A stretch of 64,000 bases of DNA from Przewalskia tangutica. Its lineage: Eukaryota > Streptophyta > Magnoliopsida > Solanales > Solanaceae. The first letter of the stretch is position 1. Each line of letters opens with the position of its first letter. Below the pieces are notes generated by a model. It did no database searches, was not told where the DNA came from, and saw only the letters and a program-made list of their open reading frames with translations. Shown here piece by piece: positions 1 through 11,929 of this stretch. Location: contig CM056721.1 of NCBI GenBank assembly GCA_029844215.1, forward strand, positions 61,545,815 to 61,609,814, in the 5' to 3' direction. The translations under genes and the position numbers were made by a program.

Positions 1-633
1 GAGACCCTTAGAACAACACCAACAAATTTCCTTCAAACTTCCAAACAAAACCTAGAAAGCAACTAGGTTTTCACCTTGCGACTAACACGAAAACTCTCTC
101 TTTCCGGGATTTTTATATTGAGATACACTCACAATACACTCATGAACCTTGGTTTAAAGTGGGGAGCTTAAAGAACAAGAAACAAAAAAATTTCTTTTTC
201 TCCTAGAGGGAACCCGAGAGCAACTATTGATGGTCTTCCAATTTCTTGAAAATTTTCTAAGTGTTGGACTTACTCTTGCTACTAGTAGTATTATATAGGA
301 CAATGGAGGGTCAAGATGTAAACAAATGGGTGGCTTGGATGAGGTCTTAGTAAAAATCAAGCCTTGTGGACCCATTGACCAAGTCAATTTTGTCAAGCTC
401 TCCACTTGCAAGACTTAGTCATCCTACAAAGGTCAAATGAACCTTAAGCCCTTTCCTATTTCGTCTAAGGCAACCATAAGGGGGGGTGACACGTTTCGCC
501 CTCCCATTTGCCACAATATCCGTTTTCCGACAAATTCATAATTCCGATAAATTTTTACAAGTCTCAAATCTTAACACTTGTGAGTTCTTACGTACGTTCT
601 TAGAAACATATCCTGAAATTCTGGGGTGTAACA
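1..633 (-). repeat. Element B, 3' LTR (partial, cut by window start)
   Basis: This stretch repeats 6424-7051 almost base for base and ends in GGGGTGTAACA, the reverse complement of an LTR start TGTTACACCCC. Immediately beyond it lies a polypurine tract, so it is the 3' LTR of a minus-strand element. The LTR continues left of the window. A TATATAAT-like box (sense strand) lies near 290-300. The two small open frames here (154-411 on the minus strand and 486-689 on the plus strand) recur in the other LTR and look like non-coding LTR sequence. Confidence 0.9.
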
Positions 634-669
634 TTCTTCCCCCCTTAGAAACATTCGTCCCCGAATGTT
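634..669 (-). other. Polypurine tract and adjacent inverted repeat (element B)
   Basis: In sense, the purine run AAGGGGGGAAGAA directly abuts the LTR start TGTTACACC. It should prime plus-strand DNA synthesis. Just upstream, 650-669 forms an inverted repeat with 8-bp arms (AACATTCG / CGAATGTT) and a 4-base loop. The same arrangement is present beside the 3' LTR of A, C, E, F and K. Confidence 0.8.
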
Positions 670-801
670 CCTTTGGGCGTCAAACTTAAAGATAGCGACA
701 TAGTCTTCTTTTACAACCCCTACATACCAATAATGCCACACGTGGCCACATAACAACGCTCATACAAAGATGTCAAGCTGAACCCCATATGTCAACGTTG
801 G

Positions 802-1790
802 TTATCTGCATAAAGCTTCTGCTGACTCTAAGCTTACTAATAATTTTTCCCGGATAAGCTTCGCCTTATCCATAGCCCGCTGAATCAAGTCTGGACCAAA
901 TAACTGAACCTCGCCTATGTCGAACCATCCAACCGGTGATCTACACTTTCTTACATACAAGGCCTCATACAGGGCCATCTGAAAACTGGAAGGGTATCTG
1001 TTATCATACATAACACGACAAGAGGCAAATAATCCTTTCAGCTAACTCTGAAATTAATAACATCGGCCTGCAACCTATCCTCAAGTGCCTGGATAGTACG
1101 CTCGCTTCGTCCGGCCGAGGGTGTAATGCAACACAGAGACTCACCTGTGTCCCTAATCCCTTCTGAAAAACCTCCAGAAGTTATCCGTAACCGAGCTCAT
1201 CTGTCTGTCATTGTAAACGTAGGAACCCCGTGCAGTCTCACAATCTCTCTGCTATACCAGCTAGCATAATCCTCAGCCGAGTAAGTGGTCCTAACCGGAA
1301 GGACACGACTGGTTTCGCCAGCCCATTTACCATGACCCTCAGGGAGTCGCACTTCCTCTGAGTACGATGCCACCCTGAAACAAGATCCATATTAAATACC
1401 TCTCATATGTAGGTTGGGATTTCAATCGCCTGCAATAGCCCACTGGGCTTCTGGTGCTCAACCATGACCTGCAACTAACTCGGACACTAAGCAGTAAACT
1501 CCGCTATGTCTCTTTTCCGGTCATCTTACTCATACATACATCTGAGGTCACGACACAACTTAGTCGACCCCGAACAATTAGAACAATAAGCACTGTATGC
1601 TTCTCCTAACTACCGGGAAAACCTAGGCTCTATCCTTATCGGGTTGTGTCAGCACACAACCTCGCCCAATACCCAACGTGCTATCATAATAACTTAACCC
1701 TCTAGTCTCACAGGAGGGGTTAGAATTGTAGTCGTGGTCAACTTATCTTCCAAAAACTGGAAGCCTTTATCATTCCTGCGAAATATTCGG
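802..1790 (-). pseudogene. Integrase and RNase H remnant (element B)
   Basis: At 802-1011 the minus strand reads through the integrase C-terminal region (motifs QMALYEALY, RSPVGWFDIGEVQL, GPDLIQ) that is better kept in E at 28630-29388. From 1020 to about 1560 the DNA still aligns by eye with E's integrase core and zinc-binding region, but stops and small indels break the frame. From about 1600 to 1790 it matches the RNase H region around C 42784-42990. The part between these has been deleted relative to C. No functional enzyme could be made. Confidence 0.7.
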
Positions 1791-2745
1791 GTATCCTTAA
1801 TCTCACTTATGGTTCATGTTTCCCCTTTCTCTGTTGCAACCAAACTTGGTCACTAAACTTAGACTTAATTCCTTTGCTTGCCTCATGGCTAAGACTTACT
1901 GTCAATCACAATTTAGGGGGGGGAGATTTCCTTGATCTCGTCAAGTAGTAACCCGATGCTACCACCTTTCCTCGAGGTGTTCTTACTGCCCATTATTTAC
2001 TAATGGTCTTACACTAGTCTGGGGTAATCATATCTCGTGCAACTGACATAACCATAGTCGTATTCTCCTTTATCATTCTGGTCATAACCTTACCTTATGC
2101 TTATTATTAGCAAAAGTATTTCTATCTTGGTTCATGATCGTACAGTTTCATACAAGCGTACAACCTGCATTTATATCTTTACGATATTCCCCTGACCAAT
2201 TCGTACGTCGTTCTTAATTTCCCCAATACAACACTTTTCCCACGGTCATCCACAATTGTAACCTATGGCATGACGATACTGAAGACTTTACCAGTATCAT
2301 ATCCTTCGTTTAACAACATGGGTACACGTAACCCCATAATACGTAAATATGTCCTTTTACGTAGGGGGAGAGAACTTATCTCCCTTACTTAAACTTCCCT
2401 TGGAGTCACAACTCTAATCACATGGTCCTCTCGCGGTCCAGTAAATATCTAATCATCACGCACCTCCTTAAAGTCATGTAGATTTTCAAAACCTACCAAA
2501 GATGCCCTCAGCTTTCCGCCGGCAGCACTCGTACTTATTAAATTCTTGCCTTGTACATTTTCCTGAATTTATCCGGAAGGTCGTGGCCTTGACCGCCACA
2601 CCAAACCAACCCCAAGTACCTCCAAGGGCACTTAACATAATTCCTTCAAATTCAATTATTACTTACTTTCTGCGTCGATTTTCCTCAAGTGAACAAGTCA
2701 CACAGACTTAAAAGAAAAACATGATGCCAAAGAAGGAAGGATAAT
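1791..2745 (-). other. Spacer 1 shared by elements B and C
   Basis: About 0.95 kb with no coding trace that I recognise on either strand. It lies where reverse transcriptase would be expected, between RNase H and protease. It is colinear and closely similar to 43000-43960 in element C, so it belongs to the family and is not random decay. A 69-codon plus-strand frame at 2502-2711 exists but is not preserved in the same form in C. Confidence 0.55.
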
Positions 2746-3010
2746 TCACTGGTTACTACCACTTCTCTTCCTTTACACTGGATAATCAGCTTACCAGAAA
2801 ACTGGAATCGAGCCAATCTCTCTCTGCAGTCAACGTTGGCATAACAAGAGGCCAACTAGCGCGTACTCATAATGACCTCAATGTCTGTCATAACAGCTCT
2901 GCTAGGTCCAACGACTGTATCGTTACCGTCAATTATTATCTAGCCGCTCAGCTACCACCCAACACTCACGGGTGTAGTCACCTCGAAAGGTTCTCATAGA
3001 TTCCGGCTTT
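2746..3010 (-). pseudogene. Retroviral-type aspartic protease remnant (element B)
   Basis: The DNA resembles the protease region of E (around 35670-35900), including the stretch that encodes the FDVIMGIDWLASCYVNVDC-like segment downstream of the active site. In this copy the frame is broken by indels and stops. The region is kept in the same place in element C (about 43950-44200). It is a relic without a usable catalytic Asp-x-Gly. Confidence 0.5.
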
Positions 3011-4017
3011 ATTTCTTTACACTTGGTTGCCCTCTTTCTTACTGGTTGTACCCCTCCCGCACTTCCAAACTTATTCTAGCGTACGTACATAGCCTTCATA
3101 CTGATTCGGGCCTCCAATCTTTGGAGTTACAATTCTAAACAACTTAAGGCCATTTCCGGCTCTCACAACCTGGTTCCGGTGGAACACGTCCACGAACCCG
3201 TAAAATGATTAATTAAACTTAGGCCTTACACCCTCGTGACCCTGTCACGTAGCGGGACTACTACCAACTGATTCCATTTCATTTCAAGCTATGGGGCGAC
3301 CCTTAATAGATCCCCAACCCGACTCGGCGTCGTATTTAACTTTTTTCCTTGGTCTGTCTTAACTTTTTACTACCCGAGAAGGCCTTATATATCTAAGGTC
3401 TCGGTGGTTATCAACCTTCCTAGGCTCACAATTTCCATGCTCCAAGCCTAACTTATCAGTCCCCCCCCGTAAACGGGTACAAAAACTTCTCAATATACTA
3501 TAATCGGGTTGTCTTGTCCATAACAACCATACTTACTCCATACGGATCTCACCCGTACCATTCTCGAAATCCCACTACGTAGCTCAATCTATTAACATAG
3601 TCTTCCATTAAGTCCCTTAATTAACCTCTTAAGGGACCATTACATTTTTACACAACTCATCATCACCTAATTATCTCAAATTAGCACGTAAAACTTTGAT
3701 GAGGGTTCCTTAACTGTTCATACCTTCCCGGTATTTTTAGTCCTTACCAAGTCCTGGTAATCTAAAATCATTCTGGGCAACACGTTTCTGACCCTCATAT
3801 ATAAATCCGTATAGTTGTATGTCACAATACCAACTATACTACAAACATCAGCAACCTGGATACGCAATCCACATAATCTTTTCTGGGTCCCTGCTGCCTT
3901 TCTCGTAGCTGCAAACAACATAACTTGTTAGGGAGAGACGACCCTAACCATACAGCTCTATCGCACGATCTTAAAGTGAGAAGAATGGAAACCAATCCTA
4001 AATATCCTGCAGCCTCC
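3011..4017 (-). other. Spacer 2 and gag-start relic shared by B and C
   Basis: About 1 kb without recognised domains. It is colinear with C 44200-45217, and part of it (near 3200-3420) is also seen in F around 20690-21010. A 67-codon minus-strand frame, 3921 down to 3718, begins MLFAATRKAAGT at the place where gag starts in A, E and F. It may be what remains of the gag N-terminus, but the matching frame in C is interrupted almost at once. Confidence 0.45.
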
Positions 4018-4053
4018 TGATTATAGATGTGGTGCACAACACACCGATAATCA
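4018..4053 (-). promoter_or_regulatory. Leader hairpin with GTGCAC loop (element B)
   Basis: A 36-base near-palindrome between the primer site and the gag position. In the sense RNA, the arms TGATTATCGGTGTG and CACATCTATAATCA pair with one mismatch and one G-U pair. They enclose the loop TTGTGCAC, whose last six bases are self-complementary. The same structure occurs in A, C, E and F. Confidence 0.7.
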
Positions 4054-4098
4054 AGACTCTACTAGACACGGTCTGTAGACACTTTCCGAGGACTAACT

Positions 4099-4110
4099 GC
4101 TCTGATACTA
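4099..4110 (-). other. Primer-binding site for initiator-Met tRNA (element B)
   Basis: In sense the bases read TAGTATCAGAGC, starting four bases after the end of the 5' LTR. This is complementary to the 3' end of plant initiator-Met tRNA except for one base (TGGTATCAGAGC expected). Confidence 0.8.
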
Positions 4111-4114
4111 CTTT

Positions 4115-7051
4115 TGTCACGACCCGACCGCTCGCGATCGTGCCCTACACAGGCACCCTTTCGTATACATCGAGAGAATAGCAATGAACATACACAATCG
4201 ATAAAATTCTTAAACATAAAATAACAACAAAGGCTAGCCGATAAGGCCACCTTCCGTAAACTATACAAATAAAACAAGACATTTTTTTTTCTTTACAACC
4301 CAAACCACAATGTGACTACTGCACTTAAGAATAACAACTCAAGGGACAGGCCCTCCATACCCCGAATGTACAACAACCGACAATACCGGGGATAAGCCTC
4401 CTAATAAAGGAGCTTCAACACCAACAAAGGATCCTAAGAGCGAGGATCAGCAACATGTACTCTACCTGCGGCATGAACGCAGCCCCCCGAAAGAGGTCAG
4501 TATAACATGTACCAAATATGTGAAGTTGAAAGTACTGTAATGAAATCATAAGTCTATAATAAAACTGGAGACAGGTATGATAACTCAATTAACAGTACAC
4601 AGTGCCTTACTAACAATGAGAGTAAATAGTAGTATACTTACAATATAAAATAGGAAGCTCACGATCAAAGCAGGACCACCCGCCCGCAGTATCATTAAGA
4701 AATCCTACTCCTGGGACTATTTCACCCGCATAGGTCGCGTGAACCCGCATGAGGTATTCCTCGCATGGGACTATTTCACCCGCATAAGCCCTTACGGACT
4801 CGCATGAGGTATTCCTCGCATAGGCTGTATCCGCCCGCATGGGACTATTTCACCCGCATAAGCCCTTACGGACTCGCATGAGGTATTCCTCGCATCGTGG
4901 GTAGCAAATCCACGGAATATGCAAATGCCACAAACCCGGGGAATGACCCCGTAATGAATAATATACCACTAGCACAAAACCGGCTATCATACAATATATA
5001 AGCAAGTTAAGAATCCCCTAACTTCTTATTATTCTTGTTCACATACACTCTCAGTTTAGTTTACTTAAGGCACTAACATGTCTTTATAAATCTGGGAGTT
5101 TAACCCAAAGTACTACGTACTTCTATTCTTTTAAAATGACTCATTTTCATATAAAACTTCCAAGAGACTAATAACCGTAGTATCAAGTCATAACTACATT
5201 TTAAGACAAGTCACAATACCTTTTTAGAAAGTACATTTTCGGGCTTCTAAAATCAAGTGACTTCTTTCTTTTAAAACCTTAAGCAATTGATGCCTTTAAA
5301 TCAGTTTGCCTTTCGTTATTTCAAGTCATTTAACATACTTAAATTACTTAGAGTAAACCACTCTTTAACTTTCCATAAAGCTATTATAACCAACTTCCCA
5401 TAAAGCCGTTATACTAGCTTTATACATTAGCAACTTACATACTTCTTTATAACCAAGAGACTTAAACTTTCCAACAAAACAAGTATCAATAATACTTTCA
5501 ACATACTTAAAGTCTCTTAACTTTTGAAAGCCAGGATATCCTTAATATTTAACAAGTGAGTTAATTCCCTAACTCAATCAACTTGGACATTCTTAAAATA
5601 AGCCAAGGATATCAAATGGACCTAGATTGTCAAAATCTCAGACGCTCACCGTATTATACATTTACAACCTACTCATGCTCAAGAGATAAGAAAGTTCCAC
5701 ATACCTCTTCGGTTTAATCCACTTGCTAAGTCCAATTCGCCGTACGTAGTATGTCAACCTATAATGACCATAGTACGTCTATTAACTTCTAGTTTCAAAC
5801 GTAGAATATTCCAAGTGCAAAGTCACTAAATTCTACGGAAAATCGGACAACACTTCCTTTGTTTCTACATACTTTGCCACCTTTTTCAAGGCCGAATTCA
5901 ATAACCAAACACGCCACATTTAAGGCCCAGTCAATGCAATTAACAATAGGGGATTACACGCCTACTAGACGTGTAAAATTCCGCCCCACAAAAGATACCA
6001 AACTAATACAAACTACAAGTCCAATTTCGGCAACATAGAGTACCATAACACTAATTCTTATCCAATTTCCATTTCAATCCAAGTTATTAGCATAACATGA
6101 TATCAAGTCACAATCGATTATACTACTATAATCTTTAAGTAAGTAACATGCGACGATTCTAGTAAACGACCAAATTGTAATCCAACTTCACATGACTTAC
6201 ATTACATTTCGGATTTAGGCTACAATCAATCCATAATACTTATCAAACTTCAACATATAAACTTCATGCTAGCAACATGCAAAGCTAACATCAAACAATA
6301 TATATAATCTTGCAACACTTTTAAGAGACAAGATTATACCTCAACGAATCTTAATCCAACTCCAAATCCGAAGTCGCTCCTTAGCAACTTAGAGCCTCTT
6401 CAAGACACTTCAATCCGCTACTTGAGACCCTTAGAACAACACCAACAAATTTCCTTCAAACTTCCAAACAAAACCTAGAAAGCAACTAGGTTTTCACTCA
6501 TGACTAACACGAAAACTCTCTTCCGGATTTTTCTATTGAGATACACTCACAATACACTCATGAACCTTGGTTTAAAGTGGGGAGCTTAAATAACAAGAAA
6601 CAAAAAAAATTCTTTTTCTCCTAGAGGGAACCCGAGAGCAACTATTGATGGTCTTCCAATTTCTTGAAAATTTTCTAAGTGTTGGACTTACTCTTGCTAC
6701 TAGTAGTATTATATAGGACAATGGAGGGTCAAGATGTAAACAAATGGGTGGCTTGGATGAGGTCTTAGTAAAAATCAAGCCTTGTGGACCCATTGACCAA
6801 GTCAATTTTGTCAAGCTCTCCACTTGCAAGACTTAGTCATCCTACAAAGGTCAAATGACCCTTAAGCCCTTTCCTATTTCGTCCAAGGCAACCATAAGGG
6901 GGGGTGACACGTGTCGCCCTCCCATTTGCCACAATATCCGTTTTCCGACAAATTCATAATTCCGATAAATTTTTACAAGTCTCAAATCTTAACACTTGTG
7001 AGTTCTTACGTACGTTCTTAGAAACATATCCTGAAATTCCGGGGTGTAACA
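4115..7051 (-). repeat. Element B, 5' LTR (2.94 kb)
   Basis: Bounded on the plus strand by TGTCACGACCC (4115) and GGGGTGTAACA (7051). The following five bases, GTATG at 7052-7056, are the target duplication. The uninterrupted target can be seen in F's other LTR at 23812-23816. The last 630 bases match 1-633 closely. The LTR contains a small tandem array at 4705-4900 and no coding sequence. Confidence 0.9.
4705..4900. repeat. Three-copy tandem repeat in LTR B
   Basis: Three copies of a roughly 55-75 bp unit built on GGGACTATTTCACCCGCAT and GAGGTATTCCTCGCAT. The same unit occurs at 38817-38947 and 45922-46055 in LTRs of C, and reversed in H near 34045-34235. It lies at the same relative LTR position each time. 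The open frame across it on the minus strand (4610-4840) reflects the repeat and is not a gene. Confidence 0.75.
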
Positions 7052-8233
7052 GTATGTCCATCAATCAACCTGATAGCCGGCCCTCCATCGAGAGACTCGG
7101 TAGCACAGAATCAAAACACTTGCACAACAAAGGCTATCACAACAATGATAAGCAAGTTCAACGTACTCATAGACTTTCATTTTATTACAACAAAACTGGG
7201 TTTTAACCCCAAGGTACTACATACTTTAATTCTTTCAAAAGATCCATTTCCTTTACGAAGGTCACACGATACCCGTAGTATCAACATAGAGTAACTATCA
7301 TCTTTAAGTAAACCAAAACAATTTCCATACCTTCTTTTTAAACCCATTTAAGACAAAACCATGCCTTTCTTTTAAACCAAAAACACTTCAATTCCTCAAG
7401 TCTTTTTTCTTTTAGAAATCAAGTTCCTTACTTTGGAATTTAAGAAAAATCAATACTTGTTATTAATGACTTTATTAAAGCAACCATGATCTAGGAAATG
7501 TAATACAATTTTGTCTTATCTTAGCTTCTATGCAGATGGAGGTTTCTACTTGTTTTAATATAATATTAATTATTTGTCGATATAGTTTCCTTTATTAACG
7601 CTGCAGTGGGATGTTCGATATTTATTCTCATTTCCACAATCAATGTAATATTATTTTTCAAAACTAAGTACTCATTACTCACGAATGAGGTTTCACAACT
7701 TTCCGCACAATTCAAGTTCTTCACATATCAAATCAAGTCAAATATAAGTCAAGTCTCTTATTCTTTTTTTAAAAATCAATAAACCATTCTTTTATCTACA
7801 TAAAGTTGTTATAATTAACTTCCCATAAAGCCATTATAACACTTTATGTTTTAACCCAACCAAATTCATTTAGCACACGTACGTCTACCGTACTACATAG
7901 TTTAAAATAATCATGCTAGAAGAGATAGGAAGAGGTTCACATACCTCGCGACGATTATCGACAATTAGCAAAACGCTCCAAAGTACTATAACCTTGCTAG
8001 CCCTTTTCCACCCTTCAAGTAGAATACGCTACTCACAGTACATTCACCTATAATGGCCATGAAACGTCTATTAACCTCTATATCTCTTCGTAGGGTATTT
8101 CTAAGAACAAGTTCCATATCCTACGGAAAATTCGGCAGCACCTCCCCCGTTTCTACTCAATTTCCCACCTTTTCCAAGGCCCGATAATCGTGATTAACCT
8201 ACTATAATTAAGGTGCAATAATACTAAAATCTA

Positions 8234-8563
8234 AAGAAGGGGATAACACGCCCAAACGGAACGCGATTAACAATCTCTCCTTCATAACAATAATAACTAA
8301 AGAAGGGGATAACACGCCCAAACGGAACGCGATTAACAATCTCTCCTTCATAATAATAATAAGTAAAGAAGGGGATAACACGCCCAAACGGTAACGTGGT
8401 TTACTATCTCTCCTTCATATTAATAATAAGTAAAGAAGGGGATAACACGCACAAACGGTAACGCGGTTTACTATCTCCCTTCATAATAACAATAAGTAAA
8501 AGAAGGGGATAACACGCCCAAACAGTAACGCGGTTTACTATCTCCCTTCATAACAACAATAGT
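8234..8563. repeat. Five-copy 66-bp tandem array (F, low LTR)
   Basis: Five adjoining units beginning AAGAAGGGGATAACACGCCC. The first two carry GGAACGCGATTAACAATC and the last three carry a GGTAACGCGGTTTACTATC-type variant. The same array, with the same order of variants, is at 24995-25325. Confidence 0.9.
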
Positions 8564-9314
8564 AAAGAAGTCCAAAGTAAAAAGTCCAAAGTAGATACGG
8601 TCCTTAAGTTGGGGTCCTTGGCCAACTTTTACAATAATACTTATCCAATTACTTCATTAGTCCTTCAACTTATATTCCAATCTTTATATAAGTTATAGTT
8701 TCTTTGTTGTTAACTTCTAAGCAAGATCCAAATCTTTCTTTACATCTTATAGTCCATAACATACTTCCAATATATGTATAATATCCATATATACATAATA
8801 ATCAAATTCACAAAGAGGTTAAGGCTCATTACCTCAAGATAGTCCAAAAAAACGTGATTGTCCAGATTTTTATCTACTGCTTCGTCAGCTGAACTTGCAA
8901 CGTCGATAACTCTCTACTCCAGTGTCCTATCGACGAGTGGTTTGTTGCGTTGGAAACTAGACTCGACGAACTTCATTTTAGGCTTTTGGAACACCCCAAA
9001 AACTCCTTATATGCTAGGAGATATTCCCTTCCAAACTTGACTAAAAAAATCTGCCCAAAACAGTTTCGAAAATCTGCCTACTCTCGGCCAAGGGAAGGTT
9101 TTTGAGGCTAGGGGTGTGAAATCTTGTCTAACTTTTGCTTAATAATCTTCCTAACACATTAAGGAAGAACACTTATAAGTTTAAGAATTTTTGGACAACA
9201 TTTGGTTAGGGGAGGGGCTGGTTCGACGAGAGCAACATAGAAGGAGGGAGAGGAAATGTTTTTCAAGTCTTGTAATATGTTAAGTGTGGCTGATTTTCAT
9301 CCACTAAGGGGGTT

Positions 9315-9319
9315 TATAT
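9315..9319. other. Target-site duplication TATAT (left of element A)
   Basis: TATAT at 9315-9319 is repeated directly at 19048-19052 on the other side of element A. In F's intact LTR the site is a single TATAT at 26076-26080, inside the sequence TTTATATA. Confidence 0.92.
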
Positions 9320-11765
9320 TGTCACGACCCGTACCGGGGCCCGTGACTGGTGCCTTACCGGGGCACCCAAGTAGTCATACATCAGAGTAACCAGCGAAAT
9401 ATAAAACAAGATAGGAAACAGTTTATAAAATAAGACACAGTTTATTTGAGAAAACGTCGCCTTTCGGCATATATAAATAAACATGGTTCAGCAGTTACAT
9501 CCCAAACTGTACAACATGACTACAGACCTCTAAGGAAATATACAACTATGGCGGGACAGGGCCCCGCCATACCTGATCAGATAAATCTATCTACAACAGG
9601 GAGATCATACCCAAAAGTAGAGCCTCCGGAGAAGATGGAGCTCCTGACACCAACGCAAAGGATCCTAAGGATGCGGATCTAGCACCTGCTTGCCTTTACC
9701 TGCGGCATGAACGCAGCCCCCCGAAGGAGGTCAGTACAACAGGTACCAAGTATGTGAAACTATAAAGTACTTTAAATGAAATCAAAGTATATAAAACCTT
9801 TTCGCAAATACAATCAGTTCAATTACACATAGTGCCACATCACAACAACAACAGTAATAGGAAAACTGTAACAGGTCTATTCTAGGCCGCGAATGATCGA
9901 AGCAAGGCCAATCGCCCATAGTATCATTCTGCGTGCCTAGTCCTGGACTTCCGCAGCCCGCATAGGTCACACACAGACCCGCATGAGGTATTCCTCGCAT
10001 CGGGGGCAGCCAACCCCCGGCATCCGCCTAGGCTCCCGCAGCCCGCATAGCCTCAAAAGACCGCATAGTCTCAGCCGACGCGTAGGAATCCCGCGTCGTG
10101 CAAAACACCGAATGATCAATCACGGAGCATACCGCTCCGCATAGTCTCATAGACCGCATAGGCGTATAGACCGCGTCGAGGCAAGCCACCGGTATAACGA
10201 TCGAGGGTAGGTGATACAACAACGATACAACGGACTTACCGGTTAGCAACGTAAGCACGCAAGAATGACCCCTTACACAAAGATTTCAAGATACTAACAC
10301 AGTAGCATCATAATATGTCTACTTATCAAACAAATCTTACTACACTTAACAATCAATACAAGGCTTTTATAAACAAACAAGTAAACAGTTCCTTTTTATC
10401 TTTCTTAAGTTGTTATACCTAACTTCCCATAAAGCTAGTATAACTCTTAAGCTTTTGTTTTAAAAACCAAATATTTATCTTCTGTTAAAAATGATCGATA
10501 GTTCTTTTGAAATGCATCGATTCTTATTATTCGTGCTTAAGTCAAAATACATTGCCGTAGTTATTATTCAGCTTAAGTCAAACGACATTGCCGTAGTTAT
10601 TATTCGCTTAACACGTATGCGTCTACCGTACTATATATATGTTAAAATATCATGCTTAAGGAAGAATCACATACCTTCGGCTAAAACCTCCCGCAAGTTG
10701 AATATGTCGCGCAGAGAATCGACTATAATAGTCACGGACATCTATCAAAGTCTAGACTACTCAAAGGTCATTCTAAACAGAGGGTTCACAATTCTCTACG
10801 GATAGTCGGGCAGACAACCCTACCGTGAGCTATATAAGTCTCATTGTAAAAGCAGTCTATGTGAGTACAGTTCAATTATTCTTCTTTTAAACCGCTTCTA
10901 CTGTGATAACGATTCAATTCTATTACGTAATATTCTTCTAAGTATTCAATACTTATTCTTATACTTCTACGGATGCATTCTCTAATACAAAAGAGGGTTA
11001 GGATTATTTACCTCGGTAAGCCCAATAATATCCTAGATAAAGTCGCTGAGCAAGGTTTAGCTCCTAAGTTGTATGCGCTCAGTCCCAAGAAACCTTAGAA
11101 GTTCTTCACAACTTCTACAAAGGACTAAGGGATTTGGGCTAGGGTATTTTGGGCATTATAACAATACTAGAAGACAACTTTTCTACCAAGGGAGGGGGGG
11201 TAGATTTTGGCTAGGCTAGGGGGGTAGGCCCTCGGCCAAACTCACAAAAAAAGAGGGGGAGGTGTTGGACGAAAGGCTAAGGGAGAGGAGAGGATTTTTA
11301 GACTTGGAAGATAACTTTGTGGATGAAGAACTCTTCATCTAAAGGGGGGTATTTATAGCTCAAGCCTTGGCCAACCAATGGCCAAGATGAAGACAAGTGC
11401 AAGGCAAGTGTAGGGTGAAGATTAACTATACACAAATATCCTACCAACTCCTTGACTTGTGCACAAGGCACAAAAAACGTGCTCACCTTTGCCCAATTCG
11501 TCCAAATGGACGATTTCAAGTCCATCAATTGGAGGGTGACAAGTGTCGCCCTCCCGTTGGTCCAAAATGTTTCGTCTCTCGGAAAAATCCGCAAAAATTA
11601 GAAATGGCATAGCCGGAATTTTCCCTACGAAAGCTGTGAAAACGTTTCGTCGGAAAACGATTCTTTTAGCGAGTTGTGTACAATTTTCGAACTTGGCCTA
11701 ACTTTAAGGCTAAACTTTTATACTTACGTCCTCACGTACATACTCCGGAAATATGGGGTATAACA
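9320..11765 (-). repeat. Element A, 3' LTR (2.45 kb)
   Basis: Runs from TGTCACGACCC to GGGGTATAACA on the plus strand. It matches 16599-19047 along its length. Differences concentrate in the GC-rich first 900 bases. It includes GC-rich short repeats of the type GACCGCATAG around 9955-10180, and an open frame at 11298-11594 that is identical in both LTRs but looks non-coding. Confidence 0.93.
11350..11357 (-). promoter_or_regulatory. TATA box in LTR A (3' copy)
   Basis: In sense the bases are TATAAATA, in the U3 part of the LTR. The same box is at 18632-18639 in the 5' LTR, where it would drive transcription of the element. Confidence 0.5.
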
Positions 11766-11800
11766 TTATCCCCTCCTTAGAAACATTCGTCCCGAATGTT
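11766..11800 (-). other. Polypurine tract and inverted repeat (element A)
   Basis: In sense the purine run AAGGAGGGGATAA abuts the LTR start TGTTATACC. At 11782-11800 the arms AACATTCG / CGAATGTT (plus strand) flank a 3-base loop. This is the same arrangement as in B, C, E, F and K. Confidence 0.8.
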
Positions 11801-11929
11801 CCTTCCCAAGACAGTTATCGATAAAGCTAAAACAGTTGCAAATGCCACACACGGCCATAGAACAACACTTAGGCATATATGATAATGGAAATTTACAAGT
11901 AGGAAAGTGAATTACCTGGAGGTGTGGGG

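Larger units (their letters stand above)
634..4114 (-). mobile_element. Element B interior, non-autonomous Ty3/gypsy derivative
   Basis: The interior lies between a polypurine tract at 634 and a primer-binding site at 4099-4110. Reading in sense, it holds a leader hairpin, a spacer of unknown content, a protease remnant, another spacer, a scrap of RNase H, and integrase. No reverse transcriptase palm motif is visible and there is no gag zinc knuckle. It is colinear with the interior of element C (41254-45314) but about 0.58 kb shorter, because the segment matching C 42215-42785 is missing. The element must have relied on proteins from a relative to move. Confidence 0.8.
7052..9319 (-). repeat. 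Element F, 3' LTR, middle segment
   Basis: Near-identical to 23812-26080 in F's other LTR. It is cut on the left by element B and on the right by element A, and the LTR resumes at 19048. Summed length of the two low-LTR pieces to 19486 equals the matching piece of the high LTR (about 2.70 kb each), which supports the assignment. Confidence 0.9.

Noticed and set aside
154..411. An 85-codon minus-strand frame conserved at 6572-6829
   Set aside because: Conservation is explained by these being two LTRs of one element; no protein family is recognised.
7052..9319. Large direct duplication with 23812-26080 read as a segmental duplication
   Set aside because: Both copies end at element boundaries with polypurine tract or primer site on the inner side. 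They are the two LTRs of element F.
11298..11594. A 98-codon frame identical at 18580-18876
   Set aside because: Identical because the LTRs of A are recent copies; it overlaps the TATA and U3 region and lacks support as a gene.
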